Shown: positions 1 to 5,063 of the stretch, piece by piece
How the letters are laid out: each line of letters starts with the position of its first letter
Position numbering within the stretch: the stretch's first letter is position 1
Assembly (NCBI GenBank): GCA_041608535.1
Contig: JBFISM010000148.1
Span: 1-8,980, forward strand
From: JBFISM01 sp041608535
GTDB taxonomy: Bacteria; Actinomycetota; Acidimicrobiia; Spongiisociales; UBA5794
Length of the DNA stretch: 8,980 nucleotides
Direction of reading: 5' to 3'
The notes under the pieces: model-generated
Databases searched by the model: none
Seen by the model: only the letters and a program-made list of their open reading frames with translations
What the model was told of the DNA's origin: nothing
Translations under genes and position numbers: made by a program

Positions 1-467
1 AGCGACTCGATGGGGGCCCGAGTCAGCGTCAGCGAGACGAGGTTCGCGAAGCCGGCGAGGTCCGCGAGGTCTGTGCTGCGATACCTGCCGAGCGTCAGGT
101 GCCGGATGCCATCGTGGGAGATGCGGAGCGATGCCGCCCGTGTGCGGTCGATGTCGGTGATCGACAACCAGCGCAACTCCGGCAGCGCAGTCAGGTCGAG
201 ATCGCCGCTCCAACCGTCGATCGACAGACTCCGCAGCCGCGGCAGCGCTGCCAGAGTCTCCGCCTCGAGCGATACCGAGACGACACTGAGGAATTCGATG
301 GGGAGGCCCTCCAGCGGCGTCAGGTCACCGGAGTGGATCTGCACGGCCTTGACGTCGTCGAGGGCGGGCCGATCGACCTCGTCCGTGACAACCGCCTCCC
401 CTCCGGCTTCCCTGATGGCGGCGTTGAGTGATCCGGGTCCTTCCGGCATGTATCTGTGCACCGTCAC
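1..467 (-). CDS. Leucine-rich-repeat protein, 3' end outside window
   Basis: About 155 residues are visible before the reading frame runs off base 1 with no stop codon. Residues 1-60 carry a beta-like start (MTVHRYMPEG). From about residue 72 there are irregular leucine-rich repeats: LAALPRLRSLSIDGW, LTALPELRWLSITDI, IRHLTLGRY and LAGFANLVSLTLTRAPI. Their LxxLxxLxL pattern is the beta strand and turn of a solenoid. There is no signal peptide or membrane segment, so it is probably cytoplasmic and acts by protein binding; the partner is unknown. It lies 96 bp downstream of the acyltransferase gene on the same strand and in the same frame, so it could be co-transcribed. The start is uncertain: GTG at 467, GTG at 461 and ATG at 449 are all in frame and none has a clear Shine-Dalgarno. 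A 15-bp palindrome overlaps the first two. The LRR call is firm; the start and the role are not. Confidence 0.75.
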   Translation of the reverse strand, partial: MTVHRYMPEGPGSLNAAIREAGGEAVVTDEVDRPALDDVKAVQIHSGDLTPLEGLPIEFLSVVSVSLEAETLAALPRLRSLSIDGWSGDLDLTALPELRWLSITDIDRTRAASLRISHDGIRHLTLGRYRSTDLADLAGFANLVSLTLTRAPIES

Positions 468-472
468 GGTGC
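458..472. promoter_or_regulatory. Perfect 15-bp palindrome at LRR gene start (possible operator)
   Basis: GCACCGT-C-ACGGTGC has 7-bp perfect arms around a single central base. A further half-site, ACCGT, lies next to it at 476-480. It sits exactly at the 5' end of the LRR gene. If translation begins at ATG 449 it would lie just upstream of the start; if at GTG 467 or 461 it is inside the first codons. It could be an operator or an RNA hairpin near the start, but arms of this length also arise by chance in GC-rich DNA. Confidence 0.25.
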
Positions 473-563
473 GAAACCGTACTGCAGGCCAGGCAGACTG
501 GGTCGATCGGTGCGAGGACGTTGCGAGGTCGAGGCTCCGTCTTCTCGAGGACCGGCTCGGGGA

Positions 564-1724
564 TCAGTGGTCGACGCCGGCCCTCGGGAGTAGCTCACCC
601 AGCCACAGCGGCTCGTCGCCGGTCGGCGCAACTGGGATGGGAACGATCCGGTCGACGGCGGACAGCTGCTCGGCGCTGGTGGCGATGGTGTCGGATTCGC
701 CGAGCACGTACCAGCGGGTGATACCGGGATACCGGCCGGCCTCACGAGTCGTGACCCGCAACGGCTCCTCGCCGGGCTCCAACCACACGGACACCGCCAG
801 GGCATCGTCCATGACGTGGATGATCGGGCTCGAGGACAGCATGCGGCGCACCGCCGGGCTGCGCAGGTCCATGAACATGTGGAGATCTCGGGAGATGGGC
901 CCGCGGCTGAGGATCCCGCCCCACTTCGCCTTGAACCACACGGGGCCCTTGCCGAGAAACGGGACCGAACGGCCCAGCGTGGCCCGTTTCCGGCCAAGCT
1001 CGACGGCCCGCTCCAAACTGCGCACGATGAGTGCGGCGGTGACCCGTGTCTGTCGGATCGCATGGTCCGCATCGCGAATGCCGAGACTGCGCAGCGTGTA
1101 CTCCCCGTCACGGACGATGTTGGAGATCCCAGCCACCCAGTCGCCGTTCATCTCGGCGCAGATCAACTCGCCGCCGCGCTTCAGGTCGCGCAGCATGTCT
1201 TCGAGCGACCTGACCGCCCCATCTTCGGGGAAGTTGCGTGCCACGAGGGGTGCGTAGTGTCTGGTGTGGAATTCGCGGATCGACTCCGGATCGTGGGTGA
1301 TCCGGTAGCTGAAGTTCGCTTTGCGGATGCGCCGGAAATCTTCCTTCGTCGTCGACGTTTTGAGCTGGGCCCGCAGCGTGTCCACATCATCGGGGAGATC
1401 GATGTGGATGTCGACGAGTGCGGGCACCGTGACCGCGCGCCGGAGAAGACCGGCGAGCGTGGGGTCGGGTTCATGCAGGCGGAGCACTGCAAGTCCACCG
1501 GTGCGGGCAACCGACTCGATCCGGTCGGGAATCCGATTGCGCCGGATACGGCCCTGTTCACGGACCTCGACGTCGTCGCCGCCGAGGTACGCCGCAATGC
1601 TCGGGGCGCGCTGCTCCGAACCGCCGAACCACACCGTGCCGCCGCTTCCCTCGTAGAGCTCGCTGCGCAGCACATGGCGCCGCAGTGCCGAGCGAGTCGC
1701 TCCTGAGAGTCTGCTCAACCGCAC
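564..1724 (-). CDS. FemAB/BioF2-like GNAT acyltransferase
   Basis: A 386-residue protein. Residues about 130-270 match the FemAB/BioF2-like GNAT fold (Acetyltransf_6 type): a basic RRIRKANF segment, then EFHTRHYAPLVARN (about 151-164), GELICAEMNGDWVAGIS (about 185-201), LGIRDADH (214-221), and the diagnostic end LGRSVPFLGKGPVWFKAKWG (250-269). Family members transfer acyl or aminoacyl groups to amines in cell-envelope or polysaccharide building blocks; the substrate here is unknown. Residues 1-125 and 271-386 are flanking regions I do not recognise. There is no signal peptide, so it is presumably cytoplasmic. The GTG start at 1724 is chosen because GGGAGGT lies 8 bases upstream; a longer in-frame reading from TTG 1853 has no such support and a less protein-like sequence. 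It is divergent from the kinase gene at 1974 and followed by the LRR gene. The fold is likely; the chemistry is open. Confidence 0.8.
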   Translation of the reverse strand: MRLSRLSGATRSALRRHVLRSELYEGSGGTVWFGGSEQRAPSIAAYLGGDDVEVREQGRIRRNRIPDRIESVARTGGLAVLRLHEPDPTLAGLLRRAVTVPALVDIHIDLPDDVDTLRAQLKTSTTKEDFRRIRKANFSYRITHDPESIREFHTRHYAPLVARNFPEDGAVRSLEDMLRDLKRGGELICAEMNGDWVAGISNIVRDGEYTLRSLGIRDADHAIRQTRVTAALIVRSLERAVELGRKRATLGRSVPFLGKGPVWFKAKWGGILSRGPISRDLHMFMDLRSPAVRRMLSSSPIIHVMDDALAVSVWLEPGEEPLRVTTREAGRYPGITRWYVLGESDTIATSAEQLSAVDRIVPIPVAPTGDEPLWLGELLPRAGVDH

Positions 1725-1732
1725 CTGCGTCG

Positions 1733-1739
1733 ACCTCCC
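1733..1739 (-). promoter_or_regulatory. Shine-Dalgarno GGGAGGT for the GNAT gene
   Basis: On the minus strand GGGAGGT is followed by CGACGCAG and then the GTG at 1724. The spacing is close to optimal, and this decides the start in favour of 1724 over the upstream in-frame TTG at 1853. Confidence 0.75.
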
Positions 1740-1954
1740 ACCTTGCACGGTTGGGCGACTCTCGTCGACATGTACTCGTGCAGTGGGCGCGGCACCGCGG
1801 ATGAGGCAGCGTGTCCTGATATCGCCAAAAGCTGACCCCCTCTTGCCGAGCAACTGACAGTAGCTGCAATTGTGCCTCGCCCACGCCGGTTCCTCGACCG
1901 GCCAGATTGGAGGCGTGGGGGAGGGCCGGCCCCTGGCGGTCGCACCCCGTCCCG

Positions 1955-1966
1955 GTGTGCCACACT
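1955..1966 (+). promoter_or_regulatory. Possible operator/-10 element upstream of kinase gene
   Basis: GTGTGCCACAC (1955-1965) is a perfect 11-bp palindrome. The overlapping CACACT (1961-1966) lies 7 bases before the GTG at 1974, where the -10 box of a leaderless transcript would be. No Shine-Dalgarno is visible before this GTG, which fits a leaderless start. No clear -35 was found, so this is tentative. Confidence 0.25.
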
Positions 1967-1973
1967 CGGCATC

Positions 1974-2594
1974 GTGGGCGAGGCGCAGATTCTTGCGATC
2001 GAAGGGGTCACCGGGACCGGAAAGTCAACCACGGCGGCGGCGCTGGCGAAGAGGTTCGATGCGAAGCACCTGTGTCTGCCTGCTTCGTTCCGGAACCTGC
2101 GCCGTGCAGTCGACCTCGATCGCTCCCGAAGCGCACTGACCCGCCTGCTCTACTACCTCGCCGCAACCGCGCACATGGCCGAGGAGGTGGACGCTGGAGG
2201 AACGTTCATCTTCGATCGCTGGCTGCCGAGTGTTCTCGGGCTGATCGAGGCAACGGGTGCGCTGTCACGCGACCAACTGGTCGCTGTGAGCGAACCGGTC
2301 GCCCGGAGGCTCCCTCAACCCGAATTGACAGTGGTGCTCGTCGCCGATCCACCGGTCATTCGGACCCGGCTTGCCACCCAGGAGAAGGGGCCGCTCCACC
2401 ACACCGAGGTGCACCGTCTCGCCGCCGATGATGACGCTTTCCGCCGGCGCTGGCACGACGCCATCGAGCACTGGAGTGCGCACCTCGGGCCGGCACACTT
2501 GATCGACACCTCGGCTATGGCCCCAGCCGAGGTGGTTGCCGCCGTCGCTGCGCTGTGGGTGACCGGCAGGCGTGATCGCAATCCCGATCGGTAG
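1974..2594 (+). CDS. Thymidylate-kinase-like P-loop nucleotide kinase
   Basis: A 206-residue protein, the usual length of thymidylate kinases. Residues 6-19 are the first strand and Walker A loop, ILAIEGVTGTGKST, with Lys17 and Ser18 binding ATP phosphates. Residues 78-82, FIFDR, form the DR motif that in this family follows a hydrophobic strand and contacts the acceptor nucleotide. VVLVADPP (120-127) followed by the Arg-bearing segment RTRLATQ (130-136) corresponds to the end of the Walker B-like strand and the LID. Expected activity is ATP-dependent phosphorylation of a nucleotide, nucleoside or similar small molecule in the cytoplasm. Acceptor specificity cannot be assigned, and a housekeeping dTMP kinase is not the obvious reading given the neighbours. 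The GTG start at 1974 puts the P-loop at the expected position; an in-frame reading from 1872 adds a low-complexity Arg/Pro tail and was rejected. It heads a five-gene same-strand cluster. Confidence 0.75.
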   Translation: MGEAQILAIEGVTGTGKSTTAAALAKRFDAKHLCLPASFRNLRRAVDLDRSRSALTRLLYYLAATAHMAEEVDAGGTFIFDRWLPSVLGLIEATGALSRDQLVAVSEPVARRLPQPELTVVLVADPPVIRTRLATQEKGPLHHTEVHRLAADDDAFRRRWHDAIEHWSAHLGPAHLIDTSAMAPAEVVAAVAALWVTGRRDRNPDR

Positions 2595-2597
2595 AGT
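2592..2597 (+). promoter_or_regulatory. Possible -10 box TAGAGT before the beta-protein pair
   Basis: TAGAGT fits the actinobacterial TANNNT -10 pattern and overlaps the TAG stop of the kinase gene (2592-2594). It lies 28 bases before the GTG at 2626, allowing a short leader with a Shine-Dalgarno. No good -35 is seen, so it may be coincidental. If real, the four downstream genes can be expressed separately from the kinase. Confidence 0.3.
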
Positions 2598-2612
2598 TCA
2601 CGACACGACTCA

Positions 2613-2620
2613 AGAGGGGG
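2613..2620 (+). promoter_or_regulatory. Shine-Dalgarno AGAGGGGG
   Basis: The purine-rich AGAGGGGG is followed by AACCC and the GTG at 2626. It decides the start against the upstream in-frame GTG at 2572, which lies inside the kinase gene. A second in-frame GTG at 2632 is possible. Confidence 0.65.
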
Positions 2621-2625
2621 AACCC

Positions 2626-3159
2626 GTGCCGGTGCACCAATCGCACACCGTGCAGTGGGGAACGACCGAGCACTCGATCTTCGTGTTCGCCCAGCGGCAC
2701 GACGGCACTCCGGCGACGGGGCTCGACCCGGCCGCCGGTGCGGCGGCGTTCGTGCGGATCGGAGATGGAGCAACCCCGATCACCATGCGCTCCCGATCGG
2801 CCGGTTCGTTCGCACCCGGTGCGATCATCGAGATCGACCCGGCGCTGCTCCCCGGGGTGTACAGCTTCGACGTTCCCGACGAGGCGCTGGCGGAGGGCGC
2901 AACCGAGGCGGTGCTGGTGATCCGGTTCCCCGATGCACTCTTCGAGCCCGTCAAGTTCAACCTCGTCGCCTACGACCCCCAGGACGCCTGGTCCCTCGGG
3001 ATGACCCAGCTCCAGGATTACAAACGGCACCAGGTGCTGCGCCAAGCCCTGCCGCGCTTCACCGAGATGGAGCTGGCCTTGGGTCGGCAGAACGAAGAGG
3101 CGCTCGCCGAGCACCTCGGCGAGTCACGACCCGACTGGGCGATCGAGGCGGGGCAATGA
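2626..3159 (+). CDS. Beta-rich PGVYxFxVPDE protein, first paralogue
   Basis: A 177-residue protein of no family I can name. Residues about 5-120 look like one beta-sandwich domain made of short strands: HTVQWGTTEHSIFVFAQRHD (7-26), AAAFVRIGDG (39-48), then the signature EIDPALLPGVYSFDVPDEAL (69-88), GATEAVLVIRF (91-101) and EPVKFNLVAYDPQD (107-120). The remainder (about 121-177) is a charged helical tail. It has no signal peptide or membrane segment. The domain resembles modules I associate with phage and environmental structural or adhesion proteins, but no other phage gene is present here. The next gene is a clear paralogue overlapping by 4 bp, so the two are probably translationally coupled and may form a heteromer. 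The GTG at 2626 is supported by a strong Shine-Dalgarno. Coding status is firm; the function is unknown. Confidence 0.75.
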   Translation: MPVHQSHTVQWGTTEHSIFVFAQRHDGTPATGLDPAAGAAAFVRIGDGATPITMRSRSAGSFAPGAIIEIDPALLPGVYSFDVPDEALAEGATEAVLVIRFPDALFEPVKFNLVAYDPQDAWSLGMTQLQDYKRHQVLRQALPRFTEMELALGRQNEEALAEHLGESRPDWAIEAGQ

Positions 3160-3641
3160 GCGTGCGCACCTACACGCTGCAGCGGGGGTCGACCGAACGC
3201 AACGTGCTCGTGACCGCCGCTCGCCGCGACGGATCTCCCGCATCGAGGGTTGCCCCAGTGAGCGCCGGTTTCGTGCGCGACGACGGGGCGAAGGGATCGA
3301 TTTCCGTGGTCGCGGGCACTCCCGGACGGTGGACGCCCGGTGGTCTCGTCGAGATCGACCCGGAGCTTGCTCCCGGCGTGTACCAGTTCGGTGTGCCGGA
3401 CGAGGTCGTCGCCGCCGGAGCCACCCGCGCTGCCGTGATCATCGTCGCCGATGACGCCACCTTCGACCCGCTCGACTTCGACATCGTTGCCTTCGATCCG
3501 CAGGAACCGGAGCGCATCGGGATGGAGGCTCTGGCATTCGAGTCGCGCATCCGGTGTCTCACGACGGCGTTTCCCCTGCTCGCCGTCGAGGAGCAGAAGC
3601 GGCTGCGAGAGAAGGAACGGCAGCGGCGTCAGGAAGCCTGA
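3156..3641 (+). CDS. Beta-rich PGVYxFxVPDE protein, second paralogue
   Basis: A 161-residue paralogue of the preceding protein, colinear over its length: YTLQRGSTERNVLVTAARRD (6-25), SAGFVRDDG (36-44), EIDPELAPGVYQFGVPDEVV (67-86), GATRAAVIIVADD (88-100), DPLDFDIVAFDPQEP (104-118) and IGMEAL (121-126). The tail differs: a short helix ending in a highly charged run (EEQKRLREKERQRRQEA) in place of the longer tail of the first copy. ATG at 3156 overlaps the upstream stop in an ATGA arrangement, and GAGG at 3145-3148 lies 7 bases before it. This implies coupled synthesis and similar amounts of the two proteins. The duplication looks old, since scattered substitutions have accumulated while the signature block is kept. 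The function is unknown; a structural, scaffold or ligand-binding partner for the downstream phosphotransfer proteins is one possibility. Confidence 0.75.
   Translation: MSVRTYTLQRGSTERNVLVTAARRDGSPASRVAPVSAGFVRDDGAKGSISVVAGTPGRWTPGGLVEIDPELAPGVYQFGVPDEVVAAGATRAAVIIVADDATFDPLDFDIVAFDPQEPERIGMEALAFESRIRCLTTAFPLLAVEEQKRLREKERQRRQEA
3631..3636 (+). promoter_or_regulatory. Shine-Dalgarno AGGAAG inside the end of the second paralogue
   Basis: AGGAAG lies 7 bases before the GTG at 3644 and within the last codons of the second beta protein, whose stop is at 3639-3641. It supports 3644 as the start of the next gene, not the in-frame upstream ATG at 3554. Confidence 0.6.
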
Positions 3642-3643
3642 GC

Positions 3644-4651
3644 GTGCGGACGCTACGAGACCACCTGGTAGGGCTCCCTCTCCAGAAGTCGGTGTTCGCC
3701 AGGCTGGGAGATGCGGGCCCGCAACTCGGTGTTCCCGAACTCGAGGTCGATGATGGTGTCGCTCTCGCCGACGACGGGCGGCTGCTCGTTGCAGATGGGT
3801 TCATGAGTCGCACCGCCGCCGCACTGTGTGACCGCAGCCCCGAGAGCGTACGAGTCCAGGCCGGCAGCGTCCGGGTGGCGACCTCCCGGCTCGAAACCGC
3901 CACCGAGCGCACTACGAATGGGGATCCGCTGAGCAGCATCCTGGCCGTCGGAGCGGCGTTGCGATCTTTCATCGCAATCCCGATCCTCGGCAAAGCCGTG
4001 ACCGATGCCCTCCTCGCCCGGCTCCGGGACGCGGGATTCGAAGGGCCGGCGCCGCATCCCCGCCCCAGCCCTGGCTTACGGCTCACGAGTGACCTCGTTG
4101 CGCTCGGTGACGCCTGCGCCCGCACCGGGTGGTCGCCAGAGGAGATCGCCGCCACCTGGCCGGAAGTGCCGGAGCCGGTCCGCCTGCTCGTCGAGTCGTT
4201 TGCCGCAGACCACGTCGGGTTCGGTCCGATGCCGTGGGATGCGCCCGGCTGGGAGCATCCCGCGTACGTGGTTTCGCATCTCGTGACCATTGCGGGCCGA
4301 GTGCGGCGGCTTCCCGACGACGAGGTTCCCCCGGCGCCAGATCTCGGAGCTGGGCACGTCGCGATGCTGTACGACGCCCTGGCTGCCTGGTTGGAGGCCA
4401 CGGAACGTGGACTCGTCCTGGTGCGCCGTGCGTTCTATGTGGGAATCCGTCCGCAGCTGGTCGACGCCGCCGCCCAGCTCGGGACGCGTCCCTCCGACCT
4501 GCTGTTCGTCACCTTCGACGAGCTGGCGACGTCGCTCCCATCGCCGGGCGAGCTGGCGGATCGCCGTGAGGCTTACGTCGCCAACCGGTCATACCTCGAG
4601 ACCCATGGTGTGGACGTGAGCGGTCTGGAAGCTCTGGTCGTGCGCCCATGA
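3644..4651 (+). CDS. Helical (substrate-domain-like) subunit of a split dikinase-type phosphotransferase
   Basis: A 335-residue, mostly helical protein. Residues about 254-315 (ERGLVLVRRAFYVGIRP, then LLFVTFDELATSL, then ADRREAYVANR) match in pattern the C-terminal end of the large phosphotransferase encoded convergently at 5064-8072 (VLWLEYSYPLRRVVLEMERR, LVFYLQMPELLDAF, ARRRAYRHE). That pattern is typical of the substrate-binding helical domain of rifampin-phosphotransferase-like enzymes. Residues 190-206 hold an aromatic, acidic loop (HVGFGPMPWDAPGWEHP) that could line a substrate pocket. There is no ATP-binding domain and no catalytic His; the His domain is the next gene, overlapping by 4 bp. 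Together the two resemble a split enzyme lacking its ATP-binding part. The GTG start at 3644 has AGGAAG upstream and lies 2 bp after the preceding stop. Substrate unknown; the domain assignment is by pattern and moderately sure. Confidence 0.6.
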   Translation: MRTLRDHLVGLPLQKSVFARLGDAGPQLGVPELEVDDGVALADDGRLLVADGFMSRTAAALCDRSPESVRVQAGSVRVATSRLETATERTTNGDPLSSILAVGAALRSFIAIPILGKAVTDALLARLRDAGFEGPAPHPRPSPGLRLTSDLVALGDACARTGWSPEEIAATWPEVPEPVRLLVESFAADHVGFGPMPWDAPGWEHPAYVVSHLVTIAGRVRRLPDDEVPPAPDLGAGHVAMLYDALAAWLEATERGLVLVRRAFYVGIRPQLVDAAAQLGTRPSDLLFVTFDELATSLPSPGELADRREAYVANRSYLETHGVDVSGLEALVVRP

Positions 4652-4968
4652 TGACGCTCTCGGGCATCGGGGCGTCGCCGGGTCGTGCCGCAGGGCCGCC
4701 GCTCATCGTCGGCGACGAGGGAGAGGGCGCGGCGACGGCCGGCGCCGTTTTGGTCGGCAGAGTCATCCATCCGCATCAGGCCCCCCTCTTCTTGTCGATC
4801 GCCGGCGTCGTCACCGAAGATGGGGGAGCGCTGCAGCACGCTGCGATCCTGGCTCGCGAGTTCGGTGTACCCGCCGTCGTCGGGGTTGCCGACGCCGTGA
4901 CCCGGCTGGCCACGGCCCGAGTCATACGCCTCGATGGTACGACCGGCGTCGTGACCTTCGAGGTCTAG
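4648..4968 (+). CDS. Stand-alone phosphohistidine swivel domain (PEP-utilizers mobile region)
   Basis: A 106-residue protein consisting of little more than one PEP-utilising enzyme mobile domain (PF00391 type). It opens with the usual GIGASPGRAAGPPLIV (6-21), continues with VVTEDGG (54-60) and has the phosphohistidine motif GGALQHAAILAREFGVP (59-75), in which His64 is the predicted phosphate carrier, and ends with the usual glycine-rich strand RLDGTTGVVTF (94-104). In PEP synthase, pyruvate phosphate dikinase and rifampin phosphotransferase this domain swings between the ATP-binding and acceptor-binding domains. Here it is a separate protein, so it must dock with partners in trans: the 335-aa protein encoded just upstream (stop and start overlap as ATGA) and an ATP-binding domain from elsewhere. 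The start could be ATG 4648 or ATG 4651; neither has a Shine-Dalgarno, which suggests translation coupled to the upstream gene. Confidence 0.85.
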   Translation: MMTLSGIGASPGRAAGPPLIVGDEGEGAATAGAVLVGRVIHPHQAPLFLSIAGVVTEDGGALQHAAILAREFGVPAVVGVADAVTRLATARVIRLDGTTGVVTFEV

Positions 4969-5006
4969 TAGAGGTTGAGAGCCGGCGATTCGCTGACGCA
5001 CGATTG

Positions 5007-5048
5007 CGGTGCGACAGACCCCCAGCCCATGTCACCGAGTCTGCACCG
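5007..5048. terminator. Imperfect inverted repeat in convergent gap (weak terminator candidate)
   Basis: CGGTGC (5007-5012) plus AGAC (5016-5019) can pair with GTCT (5039-5042) plus GCACCG (5043-5048), leaving a 3-base bulge and a 19-base loop. It lies between the convergent stops at 4968 and 5064, where a bidirectional terminator is expected. There is no T-tract on either strand, so it is weak as an intrinsic terminator. The remaining bases of the 95-bp gap show nothing else. Confidence 0.25.
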
Positions 5049-5063
5049 TTGGTGGCGCACCCT

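Larger units (their letters stand above)
1725..1973. other. Divergent intergenic region between GNAT and kinase genes
   Basis: These 249 bp must hold the promoters for both divergent gene sets. I see no convincing -35/-10 pair on either side. Symmetric elements are GCCGGT-TCCTCG-ACCGGC (1885-1902), the palindrome GGGCCGGCCC (1923-1932) and GTGTG-C-CACAC (1955-1965), the last ending 8 bp before the kinase start. Long readings through the region in both directions look like spurious extensions: low-complexity Arg/Pro/Gly composition and no Shine-Dalgarno. Confidence 0.5.

Noticed and set aside
10..1257. 415-codon plus-strand open frame opposite the GNAT and LRR genes
   Set aside because: Its translation is Arg/Ser/Thr-rich without domain motifs, and it mirrors two minus-strand genes with recognisable folds. 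It is a shadow of GC-rich coding sequence.
1725..1853. N-terminal extension of the GNAT protein to a TTG at 1853
   Set aside because: No Shine-Dalgarno supports it and the added residues look non-coding; GTG 1724 has a strong GGGAGGT.
2626..3641. Prophage remnant on account of phage-like beta domains
   Set aside because: No terminase, capsid, portal, integrase or lysis gene is nearby, and the genes are embedded in a kinase/phosphotransfer operon.
3559..4401. 280-codon minus-strand open frame opposite the 335-aa gene
   Set aside because: The Ser/Arg/Pro-rich translation has no motif. The plus-strand gene has a Shine-Dalgarno, overlap with the next gene and a C-terminus similar in pattern to the large phosphotransferase.
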